A DNA stretch of 64,000 bases from Dyella terrae (GTDB taxonomy: Bacteria; Pseudomonadota; Gammaproteobacteria; Xanthomonadales; Rhodanobacteraceae). The position numbers and the translations under genes are program-made. Shown here in pieces: positions 1-8,996 of the stretch (position 1 is its first letter; each line of letters opens with the position of its first letter). The stretch spans positions 744,001 through 808,000 of the forward strand of contig NZ_SIZZ01000002.1 in NCBI RefSeq assembly GCF_004322705.1, read 5' to 3'. A model generated the notes under the pieces. It was not told the origin of the DNA. It saw only the letters and a list, made by a program, of their open reading frames with translations, and did no database searches.

Positions 1-545
1 TTGTAAGCCGTGGGGTTGGTGCACAGCACGAAGTACGCGTCGCCTTCCTTCCTGACCTGGCTCCACACCAGCTGCTCATGCGCTTTTGCAGGCGAACCTT
101 CCAGGCCCTTGGGTCGATAGAAGATCTTCAGTCGGGTGCGGATGGCGAACTGCAGATGGTTGTCACCCGTGGCGGCATCACCCGTGGCGCGCGGAGGGAT
201 CTCCAGCACGTTCAGCCAGTAAACCGACTCGCGATCCTTCGGCGCGCCTTCGCCCGTATAGATCAGGCGCAGCGTCTGGCCCTTGCCCGAGTCGATGCGC
301 GAGATAGGGGGCGTCAGTACGAAGGGTGCGGTCGATTGCTGGGACGACATCGAGGCATCGCCTTCGTCCACCCACGCCTGGATCAGTCGGGGGCTTCCAT
401 CGTTGTCGATCTTGACGCTGGTTTCGCGCTCCCCGCCGTCATAGATCACGCGGGTGCCGGTAATGCGGATGCCCGCTTCGGCCGCGAAACTGCACACGCA
501 AAGCGCCAGCAGCGGAGCGCGGCGCAGGAGGTTCAAGGAAATCAT
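1..545 (-). CDS. Fimbrial chaperone, PapD type (partial)
   Basis: Reading the minus strand from an ATG at 545 gives 181 codons with no stop before the window edge, so the C-terminus is missing. The product starts with a signal peptide (LLRRAPLLALCVCSFAAEAG) and then the N-terminal immunoglobulin domain of PapD-like periplasmic chaperones. YWLNVLEIPPRA and the strand RTRLKIFYRP are the family's typical blocks. Such chaperones hold fimbrial subunits in the periplasm until the outer-membrane usher takes them. It follows the subunit gene on the same strand with a 55-base gap; the usher gene is expected beyond position 1. Confidence 0.88.
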   Translation of the reverse strand, partial: MISLNLLRRAPLLALCVCSFAAEAGIRITGTRVIYDGGERETSVKIDNDGSPRLIQAWVDEGDASMSSQQSTAPFVLTPPISRIDSGKGQTLRLIYTGEGAPKDRESVYWLNVLEIPPRATGDAATGDNHLQFAIRTRLKIFYRPKGLEGSPAKAHEQLVWSQVRKEGDAYFVLCTNPTAY

Positions 546-569
546 GGGATCGAAAAGCCGGTGAAGGGC

Positions 570-589
570 GGGGCGCCAGAAGGCACCCC
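570..589 (-). terminator. Hairpin between fimbrial subunit and chaperone genes
   Basis: An 8-base stem with one mismatch (570-577 with 582-589) and a 4-base loop lies just after the subunit stop codon. No T run follows on the minus strand, so it is not a textbook terminator. It may partly stop transcription or protect the upstream message, which would give more subunit than chaperone, as is common in fimbrial operons. The role is inferred. Confidence 0.35.
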
Positions 590-600
590 GCAAGCAGGGA

Positions 601-1173
601 TCAGTTGTAGTCCATGGAATAGATGACGTTGGTATCGACGGTACCCGCCGTCACGTCATTGTTGGCGTCTGCCTGGTAGTACGCGGTGTAGTTGAGCGTG
701 GCCGCGCCGCCGTCGATCTCCGCCTCGGTTGAATTTTCATTCGTCGCGAGGTTGATGACCTGGCCCTTGTCGTTGCTCAGCGAGATTTCCACGTTCGTGG
801 CACGGCCCGCGCCCGTGCTGTTCTTGAGATTGCCGGTGACCGGGTTGATCAGCGGGCTTTCGAGCTGCTCGAACACCACTTTGGCGATCTTGCCATCGGT
901 GCAGGAGCCGCCGGTGCCGCCGATGTTGAGCGAGAACGCCGTGGGGCTGGTGCGGCTGCCACGCGGCAGGGCGGTGATGTTGGTGTCGCGAAGGTTGACG
1001 GTGATGTCGCCCTTGCTGCCATCGGTGTTGTCACCACCGGTGATGTCGCAGGTAACGCTCTTGATCATTCCCTTGAACGTAATGGTGCCGTCGCCGGCGT
1101 GTGCATTGGGCGAGAAGGCGACGGCCATGATCGGCGTTGCGACCAAGGCAGCGAGGAAGGTAGAAATCTTCAT
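601..1173 (-). CDS. Type 1-like fimbrial subunit (pilin)
   Basis: A 190-residue secreted pilin of the chaperone-usher class. Residues 1-26 are a signal peptide ending NAHA. The mature part opens with GTITFKGMIKSVTCDITGG, the usual first strand and first cysteine, and the second cysteine lies in GGSCTDGK; the pair should form the conserved disulfide. The end, TNVIYSMDYN, shows the alternating hydrophobic pattern of the strand that is complemented by the chaperone. It is first in the visible operon, followed by the chaperone gene. Ligand and exact fimbrial type cannot be told from sequence. No strong ribosome binding site is visible. Confidence 0.88.
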   Translation of the reverse strand: MKISTFLAALVATPIMAVAFSPNAHAGDGTITFKGMIKSVTCDITGGDNTDGSKGDITVNLRDTNITALPRGSRTSPTAFSLNIGGTGGSCTDGKIAKVVFEQLESPLINPVTGNLKNSTGAGRATNVEISLSNDKGQVINLATNENSTEAEIDGGAATLNYTAYYQADANNDVTAGTVDTNVIYSMDYN

Positions 1174-1267
1174 TGGGTATCCAGAAAAGGGGTTTGGAGA
1201 GTGACCTCCCTCGTTCCGAAGGTGCGCGCCAGCGCACCGTGCCGGGACCGACTCGGGACTTGGGCAA

Positions 1268-1313
1268 GGGTCTTAGGGGACAAGCGCCATTCCCGGTGGG
1301 TCTTCTTAGGGGG
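1268..1313. repeat. Direct repeat upstream of the fimbrial gene
   Basis: GGGTCTTAGGGG at 1268-1279 recurs as GGGTCTTCTTAGGGGG at 1298-1313; the starts are 30 bases apart, close to three helical turns. It lies in the 250-base gap between the divergent fimbrial and nadE genes, about 95-140 bases upstream of the fimbrial start. It may be a regulator site. The rest of the gap shows no gene. Confidence 0.4.
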
Positions 1314-1423
1314 TGGCGTGACTTTCAGAACAGTCCGAGGCGCAGGCGTCTCATTCGACGCTGCGAACGTTGGGTGCCGGGGACTCGGCTATCATTTGCC
1401 AACGCTCAACGAGGAATCCGTGC

Positions 1424-3055
1424 ATGTCTCAGCTTCGCCTGGCCCTGGCCCAGTTCGACTTTCCCGTGGGCGCGGTGGCGGCCAATGCGGCGAAAGTGGG
1501 CGACCTGATGGCGCAGGCCCGTGAGGGCGGGGCGGACCTGGTGGTTTTTCCCGAGCTGACGCTGAGCGGCTATCCGCCGGAAGACCTGTTGTTGCGCCCC
1601 AGTTTCCTGGCGGCCTGCGAATGCGAGTTGCGCGCCCTGGCGGCGCAGACCCATGGCCTGGCGGCCCTGGTCGGCCATCCCCATAGCGAAGGCGAGGTGT
1701 ACAACGCCGCCAGCCTCCTTCGCGATGGCAACATCGAGGTCACCGCGCACAAGCAGGCGCTGCCCAACTACGGCGTGTTCGATGACAAGCGCTATTTCCG
1801 TCCGGGTCATGACAGTGTCGTGGCGCAGATCGAAGGCGTCAGCGTCGGCTTCCTGATCTGCGAGGACATCTGGCAGCCGGAGCCGGCTGCGCGTGCTTCT
1901 CGCGCGGGTGCAGAGCTGATCGTGGTCATCAACGCGTCGCCATGGGATAACGCCAAGCAGGCCGAGCGCGAGGCCGTGTTGCGCGCGCGGGCTGCGGAAA
2001 CCGGTTGCGCGATCGCCTATCTCAATCTGATCGGCGGGCAGGATGAAGTCGTGTACGACGGCGGTTCGCTGTTGGTGAATGGCGACGGACGCATCGCCGC
2101 ACGCGCTCCCCAGTTCGTGGACGCCCTGCTTTGGGCCGAGTTCGACAGCGAGGCGCGTGCGTTCACGGCGGAAGGCTGGCCCGCACACACGGATGACGCG
2201 CCGGAAGCGATCCTCTATGCGGCGCTGACGCGGGGCATCCGCGACTACATCGACAAGAATGGCTTTCAGGGCGTGCTGCTGGGGCTATCCGGCGGCATCG
2301 ATTCCGCGCTGACGCTGGCGCTTGCCGTGGATGCACTGGGGCCGGAGCGTGTCACGGCCGTAATGATGCCCACGCGCTATACCTCGCAGCTGTCGCTGGA
2401 TGGTGCGCGGGCGCAGGCTGAGCAGTTGGGCGTGGACTATCACGTGATCTCGATCGAAAACACGTTCGAGAGCTTCCTGCACGCCCTGACGCCCGCCTTT
2501 GGCGGCAAGCCGGCCGACACGACCGAGGAAAACCTGCAGTCGCGCACGCGCGGCGTCATGTTGATGGCGCTGAGCAACAAGCACGGGCGCCTGCTCCTGG
2601 CTACCGGCAACAAGAGCGAAATGGCCGTCGGTTACGCCACGCTCTATGGCGACATGTGTGGCGCTTACGCGCCGCTCAAGGACGTCTACAAGACGGTGGT
2701 CTATCGCCTTTCCCGTTGGCGCAATGCGCACGGGGTGCGCCTGGGTGAGGCGGAGCCGATTCCGCCGGCGGTGATCGAGCGTCCGCCGTCGGCCGAGCTT
2801 CGCGACAACCAGACCGATCAGGATTCGCTGCCGCCGTACGACGAGCTCGATGCGATCCTCGAGCGCTTCATCGAGAACGAGCAGTCACAGGCCGAGATTG
2901 CCGCGCAGGGATTCCATGCCGACACCGTGCGGCGCGTGGTGCGGCTCGTGTTGAACAACGAGTTCAAGCGACGCCAGTCGGCTCCGGGGCCGCGCGTGAC
3001 CACGCGGGCCTTCGGGCGCGAGCGGCGTTATCCGATTACGTCGGGCTGGCGATGA
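1424..3055 (+). CDS. nadE: Glutamine-dependent NAD+ synthetase
   Basis: 543 residues, the length of two-domain NAD synthetases that take ammonia from glutamine to amidate deamido-NAD. The N-terminal nitrilase-type amidase carries the catalytic set Glu44 (FPELTLSGYPPEDL), Lys110 (KQALPNYGVFD) and Cys146 (GFLICEDIW). The synthetase half has the ATP P-loop SGGIDS at 289-294 and the later LLLATGNKSEMAVGY block. I chose the ATG at 1424 because GAGGA lies 8 bases upstream and the protein aligns from MSQLRLALAQFDF; an upstream in-frame start adds only unconserved residues. The gene stands alone, convergent with bamD. Confidence 0.97.
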   Translation: MSQLRLALAQFDFPVGAVAANAAKVGDLMAQAREGGADLVVFPELTLSGYPPEDLLLRPSFLAACECELRALAAQTHGLAALVGHPHSEGEVYNAASLLRDGNIEVTAHKQALPNYGVFDDKRYFRPGHDSVVAQIEGVSVGFLICEDIWQPEPAARASRAGAELIVVINASPWDNAKQAEREAVLRARAAETGCAIAYLNLIGGQDEVVYDGGSLLVNGDGRIAARAPQFVDALLWAEFDSEARAFTAEGWPAHTDDAPEAILYAALTRGIRDYIDKNGFQGVLLGLSGGIDSALTLALAVDALGPERVTAVMMPTRYTSQLSLDGARAQAEQLGVDYHVISIENTFESFLHALTPAFGGKPADTTEENLQSRTRGVMLMALSNKHGRLLLATGNKSEMAVGYATLYGDMCGAYAPLKDVYKTVVYRLSRWRNAHGVRLGEAEPIPPAVIERPPSAELRDNQTDQDSLPPYDELDAILERFIENEQSQAEIAAQGFHADTVRRVVRLVLNNEFKRRQSAPGPRVTTRAFGRERRYPITSGWR

Positions 3056-3080
3056 GGGTCTGATCCCTCGGCGACAGGCA

Positions 3081-3110
3081 AAAAAAAGCCGGGCGATGCC
3101 CGGCTTTTCT
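3081..3110. terminator. Bidirectional terminator between nadE and bamD
   Basis: AAAAGCCGGGC, a 3-base loop, then GCCCGGCTTTT: a perfect stem flanked by A and T runs on both sides. It lies between the two convergent stop codons and can end both transcripts. Confidence 0.92.
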
Positions 3111-3117
3111 GTCTGAC

Positions 3118-3957
3118 TTAGTGATGTCCCGAGAACGGGATCATCTTCCTCAGCGTCGACGGGGCATGCGGCCACTTGTCGTCGGTGAGGTAGGGGTGGC
3201 TCGGGTAGTTCAGGGCCAGCACCTGGCGGGTCTGCTCGGCCAGCTTGGGCTGGTCCAGGGCGATGTAGCTGCGGGTGAGGATAGCCAGGGCGTCGCCGGT
3301 CTGCGGTGCCTGCTGGTAGTGCTCGATCACGTACTGGGCGCGGTTGGCCGAAGCGATATAGGCCTTGTTGCGCAGGTAGAATTCCGCCACGTTGATTTCG
3401 AACTGAGCCAGCACGTTGCGCAGGTAGATCATGCGCTGGCGGGCGTCAGTGGCGTAGGCGCTGTCCGGGAAACGGCGGGTCAGCTCCGAGAAATCGTCGA
3501 ATGCCTGCAGGTTGAAGCCCTGGTCGCGACGGGTCTGGGCCTCGTTACGCTGAACGACGCGCTCGATAATGCCCGCCGTGCGGTCGAAATTGATCAGGCC
3601 GCGCAGGTAATAGGCATAATCCACATGTTTGTGGGTCGGATACGTCTTGATGAAGCGGTTGATGGTGGAATACGCATCATCCGGCTGGTTGTCCTTGTAC
3701 TGCGAATAGGCCAGCTCCAGCTGGGCCTGTTCGTTGTAATCACCGGACGGGAAGCGTGCGATCAGGCGCTGGTAAGCCTTGGTGGCCGCCGAATAATCGG
3801 CCTTGGTCAGCGAGGTGTGCGCGTTGTCGTACAGCTTGTCCACCGGCATGGTGTCGATGTTGTCCTTCTTATGGCCGAACATCGAGCACGCGCTCATCGA
3901 GACGGTGACGGCCAGCACGAGAAGTACCTTGAAAGCCTGCAGCTTGGTTACGCGCAT
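3118..3957 (-). CDS. bamD: Outer membrane assembly lipoprotein BamD
   Basis: 279 residues. A signal peptide ends in a lipobox (SMSAC) with the acylated Cys24; the mature part is built of TPR helices such as YDNAHTSLTKADYSAATKAYQRLIARFPSGDYNEQAQLELAYSQYK. BamD is the essential partner of BamA in inserting outer-membrane beta-barrels. I start it at 3957, where MRVTKLQAFKVLL begins the signal peptide, rather than at the longer frame from 4038, which would overlap rluD and bury the lipobox. It is divergent from rluD with a 70-base gap. Confidence 0.96.
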   Translation of the reverse strand: MRVTKLQAFKVLLVLAVTVSMSACSMFGHKKDNIDTMPVDKLYDNAHTSLTKADYSAATKAYQRLIARFPSGDYNEQAQLELAYSQYKDNQPDDAYSTINRFIKTYPTHKHVDYAYYLRGLINFDRTAGIIERVVQRNEAQTRRDQGFNLQAFDDFSELTRRFPDSAYATDARQRMIYLRNVLAQFEINVAEFYLRNKAYIASANRAQYVIEHYQQAPQTGDALAILTRSYIALDQPKLAEQTRQVLALNYPSHPYLTDDKWPHAPSTLRKMIPFSGHH

Positions 3958-4027
3958 GAGAAAGGGTTCAGATGTTTGATCGAAAAGGGATGATAGCCCA
4001 AACCACCGCACTCTCGGGGAGGCCGGC

Positions 4028-5005
4028 ATGACCGTCATCCGTCACGAGGCCGAAGTCCCCCTGTCAGCGGCGGGCTGGCGCTTCGACAGGGCTTTGGCCG
4101 ATATGTTCCCGGACTACTCCCGGTCCCGCCTGGTGAGCTGGCTGAAGGCCGGCGCCATCACGCTGGACGGGGCCCCGGCGACGCCCCGCCAGATGGTGAA
4201 GGGTGGGGAGCATGTGCGCCTGGAGGCCGAGCTGGAGGTCGAAGTGACCACGGCGCCGGAAGATATTGCGCTGGATATCGTCCATGAGGACGAGTACCTG
4301 CTGGTCCTGAACAAGCCCGCCGGGCTGGTGGTGCACCCTGGCGCCGGCAATCCGGCCGGGACCCTCCTCAATGCGCTGCTGCATTACGACGCCCGGCTGG
4401 CTGAGCTGCCCCGTGGCGGCATCGTGCACCGCCTGGACAAGGACACCTCGGGCCTGATGGTGGTCGCCCGCAGCCTGGCAGCCCATACGGCGCTGGTCGA
4501 CATGCTGTCGCGCCACGACGTCGAGCGACAGTACGAAGCGGTGATCCTGGGCACCATGGTGGCCGGCGGCACCGTCGATGCGGCCATCGGGCGCCACATG
4601 GGCGATCGCCTGCGCCAGGCCGTGCGCGACGAGGAGGACGGCAAGCACGCCGTCACCCACTACCGCATGCGCGAGCGCTTCCGGGCCCACAGCCTGATCC
4701 AGTGCAACCTGGAGACGGGGCGCACTCACCAGATTCGCGTCCACATGACCCATATCGGCCATCCCCTGGTCGGCGACCCGCTCTACGGCGGCGGCCTGCG
4801 ACTGCCCAAGGGCGCCTCGCCCGAACTGGTCGCTGCGCTGCGCGGCTTCCGGCGCCAGGCCCTGCACGCCGAGCGGCTGGCCTTCGAGCACCCGATCACG
4901 CGAGAGCCGATGTCCTTCTCGGCGGCGCGCCCGGACGACCTGCAGGTGTTGATCGACGCCATGCGCGACGACGCCCGGGGCGCCGAACCCGACGACTGGC
5001 TGTGA
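4028..5005 (+). CDS. rluD: 23S rRNA pseudouridine synthase RluD
   Basis: 325 residues with an N-terminal S4 RNA-binding domain ([19 protein letters not shown]) and the RluA-family catalytic domain. Asp137 in [15 protein letters not shown] is the catalytic aspartate that attacks uridine. The family member RluD makes the pseudouridines in helix 69 of 23S rRNA (1911, 1915, 1917 in E. coli). The position next to bamD on one side and pgeF on the other is the usual gammaproteobacterial order and supports RluD over other RluA paralogues. Its TGA overlaps the GTG start of the next gene. Confidence 0.95.
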   Translation: MTVIRHEAEVPLSAAGWRFDRALADMFPDYSRSRLVSWLKAGAITLDGAPATPRQMVKGGEHVRLEAELEVEVTTAPEDIALDIVHEDEYLLVLNKPAGLVVHPGAGNPAGTLLNALLHYDARLAELPRGGIVHRLDKDTSGLMVVARSLAAHTALVDMLSRHDVERQYEAVILGTMVAGGTVDAAIGRHMGDRLRQAVRDEEDGKHAVTHYRMRERFRAHSLIQCNLETGRTHQIRVHMTHIGHPLVGDPLYGGGLRLPKGASPELVAALRGFRRQALHAERLAFEHPITREPMSFSAARPDDLQVLIDAMRDDARGAEPDDWL

Positions 5006-5763
5006 GCGTGGGGGCGTCAACCCACTGGGTGCGGCCGGACTGGCCGGCACCCGCGTGGGTCCGGTCCGCGGTGAGTACTCGCCAGGGTCCGGGCGTGTCG
5101 CTGCCGCCCTACGATCGCTTCAACCTTGGCCTGCGCAATGGTGACGACCCGGTGGCTGCGCAGAGCAACCGCGCCGCGGCGATTCGCGATCTGGTCCTTC
5201 CCGGGGAACCCCGCTGGCTGCGCCAGGTCCATGGCGTGGACGTTGCGGTGGCGGGCCATGAGGTCTGGAGGGACGAGCCGCGTGCGGACGCATCCGTGAC
5301 GCGTGACACCGGCCAGACCCTGGCCATCCTCACCGCCGATTGCCTGCCGGTGCTCTTCTGTTCCACTGAGTCGCATGAAATCGGCGCCGCCCATGCCGGC
5401 TGGCGCGGTCTGCAGGCGGGCGTGCTCGAAGCCACCGTCGCGCAGATGCGCACGCCGACGTCCGGCATCCTGGCGTGGCTGGGTCCGTGCATCGGACAGG
5501 CGTCCTACGAAGTAGGCGAGGAAGTCCGCGACGCCTTCGCTGGCCTCGATGCGGGCGCATCGGCGCACTTTCAGCCGACGCGACCCGGCCATTGGCTGTG
5601 CGATCTGGCCGGCCTGGCGCGCCGCCGCCTCCATCAGGCGGGCGTCACCGCTATCTACGGCGGGGGCTTCGACACATTCAGTGACCCGCGTTTCTACTCG
5701 TACCGGCAAGAAGGCCCGCAAAGCGGGCGGTTTGCTTCGTTCATCTGGATCGCTGCGGACTGA
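5002..5763 (+). CDS. pgeF: PgeF/YfiH family peptidoglycan-editing or purine nucleoside enzyme
   Basis: 253 residues of the multicopper-polyphenol-oxidase-like family. Recognisable blocks are [43 protein letters not shown] and [16 protein letters not shown]; the conserved Cys and His residues bind zinc. E. coli PgeF removes wrongly built muropeptide precursors, and relatives cleave purine nucleosides; which activity dominates here is unknown. I start at the GTG at 5002, overlapping the rluD stop by four bases (GTGA), which implies translational coupling. It converges on otsA. Confidence 0.93.
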   Translation: MSVGASTHWVRPDWPAPAWVRSAVSTRQGPGVSLPPYDRFNLGLRNGDDPVAAQSNRAAAIRDLVLPGEPRWLRQVHGVDVAVAGHEVWRDEPRADASVTRDTGQTLAILTADCLPVLFCSTESHEIGAAHAGWRGLQAGVLEATVAQMRTPTSGILAWLGPCIGQASYEVGEEVRDAFAGLDAGASAHFQPTRPGHWLCDLAGLARRRLHQAGVTAIYGGGFDTFSDPRFYSYRQEGPQSGRFASFIWIAAD

Positions 5764-5799
5764 CGTGCAAGGCTGGCGGGGACGCTGATCCTCGCGGGG

Positions 5800-7188
5800 C
5801 TATTCCATCAGCGCACCGAGAAAGGACTGTCGCCACGCGGTGACATCCTGCTTCTCCAGCGTATCCATCATGGCGCGCCAGCGTCGCTTGCGTTCGATCA
5901 GCGGCATGCTCAGCGCCTGCTCCAGGGCTTCGGCCACTTCCTCAGGATCAGCAGGATTGACCAGCAAGGCCTGGGGAAGCTCCTGCGCGGCGCCGGCAAA
6001 GCGCGATAGCACCAGCACGCCAGGATCTTTCGGGTCCTGGCTGGCGACGTACTCCTTTGCCACCAGGTTCATGCCATCGCGCAGCGGCGTCACCAGGCCG
6101 ACGCGCGCCGTCCGGTAGTAACCGTCGAGCAGGCTGTGCGGGAAGGAATTATTGACGTAGCGGATCGGCACCCAATCGGGCGCGGCGTACATGCCATTGA
6201 TATGGCCGGCGCGGCGTTCGAGTTCGCGCCGGATCTGACGGTATTCGGGCACGGTCGAGCGTGACGGCGGCGCAATCTGCAAGAAGGTCACCTTGCGATG
6301 CAGTTCGGGGACGCGTTCGAGCAGCATCGCGTACGCGTCGAATCGCTCCGGTAGTCCCTTCGAATAGTCCAGGCGATCGACGCCGATGATCATGGCGCGA
6401 CCTTCGAGGCTGTGGTGGAGGCTGTCGATCTCCTCCAGGTTCATTGCCTCAGCAGCGTCGTGCGCGACTTTCTGGGTATCGATCCCGATGGCAAACGCAC
6501 CCGCCTTGAAGCGGCGACCATCTGACGTGCGCAGGCGATGGCCGCGCTGCATCGTCGCACCGAGATCGTTGACGAAATAGTCCTCCAGTGCGCGCAGGTC
6601 GCGTGCCGTATGGACGCCGACCAGGTCGTAACTGGCCAGCGTTTCCAGCAGCTCGCGGTGACGCGGCAGGGTGATCAGGAGGCCTGCCGCGGGCAGCGGC
6701 GTGTGCAGGAAGAAGCCGATGCGATTACGCACGCCGCGTTGGCGCAACATGGCGGCCAGCGGGATCAGGTGATAGTCGTTCACCCAGATCAGATCGTCAG
6801 GTGCGATCAGTTCGGCAACGCGATCGGCGAACAGGCTGTTGACCCGCAGATAGCCGTCGAGGTGCCGTCGGTTGTAGTCGACGAGGTCGGGGCGATAGTG
6901 CAGCAGTGGCCACAAGGTGCGGTTCGCGTAGCCGTCGTAAAAATCGTCGTGGTCGCGCCGTGACAGGTCGATCGTGGCGTATTCCACGTTCCCATCGCGC
7001 AGTGTGTGCACTTTTCCCGCGGTTTGCGCCGCGATCTTGCCGGACCAGCCGAACCATAAGCCGCCGCGTTCCTGCAGGGCGTCGCGCATGGCCGACGCCA
7101 GTCCGCCGGTGGCGGTTTGTTGCGGCAGCGCCACGCGGTTGGAAACAACGATCAAGCGACCCTTGTGAGCGGGTTCCATCTCACTCAC
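5800..7188 (-). CDS. otsA: Trehalose-6-phosphate synthase
   Basis: 462 residues, GT20 family, joining UDP-glucose and glucose-6-phosphate to trehalose-6-phosphate. The N-terminus has the family's RLIVVSNRVALP and GGLASAMRD sugar-nucleotide loop; WVNDYHLIPLAAMLR, GFFLHTPLP and IGVDRLDYSKGLPERFDAY are the diagnostic motifs, and TPLRDGMNLVAKEYVA is the nucleotide-binding end. It is the last gene of a three-gene operon; its start overlaps the GH15 stop by four bases (ATGA), so the two are probably translationally coupled. Confidence 0.96.
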   Translation of the reverse strand: MSEMEPAHKGRLIVVSNRVALPQQTATGGLASAMRDALQERGGLWFGWSGKIAAQTAGKVHTLRDGNVEYATIDLSRRDHDDFYDGYANRTLWPLLHYRPDLVDYNRRHLDGYLRVNSLFADRVAELIAPDDLIWVNDYHLIPLAAMLRQRGVRNRIGFFLHTPLPAAGLLITLPRHRELLETLASYDLVGVHTARDLRALEDYFVNDLGATMQRGHRLRTSDGRRFKAGAFAIGIDTQKVAHDAAEAMNLEEIDSLHHSLEGRAMIIGVDRLDYSKGLPERFDAYAMLLERVPELHRKVTFLQIAPPSRSTVPEYRQIRRELERRAGHINGMYAAPDWVPIRYVNNSFPHSLLDGYYRTARVGLVTPLRDGMNLVAKEYVASQDPKDPGVLVLSRFAGAAQELPQALLVNPADPEEVAEALEQALSMPLIERKRRWRAMMDTLEKQDVTAWRQSFLGALME

Positions 7189-8996
7189 ATCGCGTCCTCC
7201 CAGCGGCGCGACAAGCGCATGGCGGTCTGGATCAGCCCCACCAGCGAATAGGTCTGCGGAAAGTTGCCCCAGTGCTCGCCCGTGGCCGGCGCGATGTCCT
7301 CGGACAACAAGCCCAGTGGATTGCGCTGGCTGAGCATGTTCTCGAACATCAAGCGTGCCTGCTTGCGACGACCGATGGCGGCCAGCGCTTCGATGTACCA
7401 GAAGGTGCAGATATTGAAGCTGGTTTCCGGCGCACCGAAGTCGTCCGGTGCGATATAGCGGAACAGGTAGTTGCCACGGCCAAGTTCATGGCCAATCGCG
7501 TCGACCGTCGCGATGAATCGCGGATCCCTGGGCTTGATGAAACCGATGTCAGCCAGCAGCAGCAGGCTGGCGTCGAGGTGCTCGCCATCGTAAGCATCGA
7601 CGAAGTAGCCAAGTTTCTCGTTCCACGCGCGCTTGATGATGCGCCCATGCAGCTGCACGGCTTCGTTGTGCCAGTAGCGCGCGCGATCGCGAAGACCCAG
7701 TTGCGTGGCGATATGCGCCAGGCGATCACATGCCGCCCAGCACATGGCGGCGGAATAGGTGTGCACGGCCGCGCGGCCGCGAAACTCCCACAAGCCGGCA
7801 TCCGGTTGCTCGGCCGTGATCAGGGCCATGCGGCCCATGCGTTCCAGTCGCTGGAACGTGCGTTCATCGCCCGGGTGGGCAAGTCGCTGGTCAAAGAACA
7901 ACTGCGCGGAGGCCAGCACGACCGAGCCGTAGACATCGTTCTGACGCTGGCGCCAGGCATCGTTGCCGATGCGCACCGGGCCCATGCCGCGATAGCCCTT
8001 GAGGGATTCCGCGTGTCGTTCGAGCAGTTCACGCTCGAAGGTGATGCCGAACACCGGGCCGACTTCGTGATCGTCCTCGCCGGAGACAATGTTGAACACG
8101 TAGCGGATGTATTCCTCCATGCTGCGTGTCGCGCCCAGGCGGTTGAGTGCGCGCACGGTGAGCGCGGCATCGCGGATCCAGCAGTAGCGGTAATCCCAGT
8201 TGCGCTGCGAGCCGGGTGCCTCGGGAATGGATGTGGTGAGCGCGGCAACGATGGCGCCGGTGGCTTCGTACTGGCACAGCTTGAGCGTGATGGCGGCCCG
8301 AATCACCGCGTCCTGCCACTCATACGGCACCGAGAGATAGCGAACCCATTCGCGCCAGTACTCGAGCGTGTGTTCGAGCGTGCCGTGGATGAAATCGGCC
8401 GGGCTGGTGGTAAGCGTTTCGTCCGGGCCGAAGACAAAGTGCGCCTGGCGGTCGAGGTGAAACCAAAGACCTCGTTCGATCAGGGGAGACGCGACATCAC
8501 TGGTCAGTCGCTGGATAACGTCGGACAGCAGGTAGCGGATATGGTTGCTGCCAGCACTGGTTTCGGGGGCGCGCGCGCCGTAGTCGCACAGGGGGCGCAG
8601 TCGAACGCGGATGCGCGGGTTGCCGTTGAGGGGGCGCACGCGACGGGCGATCATCACCGGGTGGTAGAAGCGTCCGCGCGCGCGATGGCGCGGTGCGAAA
8701 TCGACAATCTCGATGCCGCTGTCCTGGGCATCGTAGATGCGCGTCACCAGCACGGCGGTGTTGGTGATGTATTCCTGCTCGGCGCGCACGGCGCCTTCCA
8801 GTTCGAAGCTCCAGTCACCGCCTTCACGTTGTGGTGAGAGCAAGGCGCAGAAGCTTGCGTCGCTGTCAAAGCGGGGCAGGCAGGACCACACGATGCGGCC
8901 CCAGCCGTCGATCAGGGCGGCAACACTGCCGTTGCCGATGACACCCAGCGCCAGGCTGGCCTGGGTATCAGGCGTTTCCTCCGGAAGGGTAGGCAT
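7185..8996 (-). CDS. Glycoside hydrolase family 15 protein (glucoamylase/trehalase-like)
   Basis: 603 residues, all of one GH15 protein: an N-terminal beta-sandwich (LGVIGNGSVAALIDGWGRIVWSCLP) and an (alpha/alpha)6 barrel with NWDYRYCWIRDAALTVRALN and the acid region ETSFNICTFWYIEALA. No signal peptide, so probably cytoplasmic. GH15 members release glucose from maltodextrins, and some cut trehalose. Placed between otsB and otsA, it could degrade trehalose or recycle glucan ends; sequence alone does not decide. It overlaps otsB by 29 bases and otsA by 4. Confidence 0.93.
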   Translation of the reverse strand: MPTLPEETPDTQASLALGVIGNGSVAALIDGWGRIVWSCLPRFDSDASFCALLSPQREGGDWSFELEGAVRAEQEYITNTAVLVTRIYDAQDSGIEIVDFAPRHRARGRFYHPVMIARRVRPLNGNPRIRVRLRPLCDYGARAPETSAGSNHIRYLLSDVIQRLTSDVASPLIERGLWFHLDRQAHFVFGPDETLTTSPADFIHGTLEHTLEYWREWVRYLSVPYEWQDAVIRAAITLKLCQYEATGAIVAALTTSIPEAPGSQRNWDYRYCWIRDAALTVRALNRLGATRSMEEYIRYVFNIVSGEDDHEVGPVFGITFERELLERHAESLKGYRGMGPVRIGNDAWRQRQNDVYGSVVLASAQLFFDQRLAHPGDERTFQRLERMGRMALITAEQPDAGLWEFRGRAAVHTYSAAMCWAACDRLAHIATQLGLRDRARYWHNEAVQLHGRIIKRAWNEKLGYFVDAYDGEHLDASLLLLADIGFIKPRDPRFIATVDAIGHELGRGNYLFRYIAPDDFGAPETSFNICTFWYIEALAAIGRRKQARLMFENMLSQRNPLGLLSEDIAPATGEHWGNFPQTYSLVGLIQTAMRLSRRWEDAM

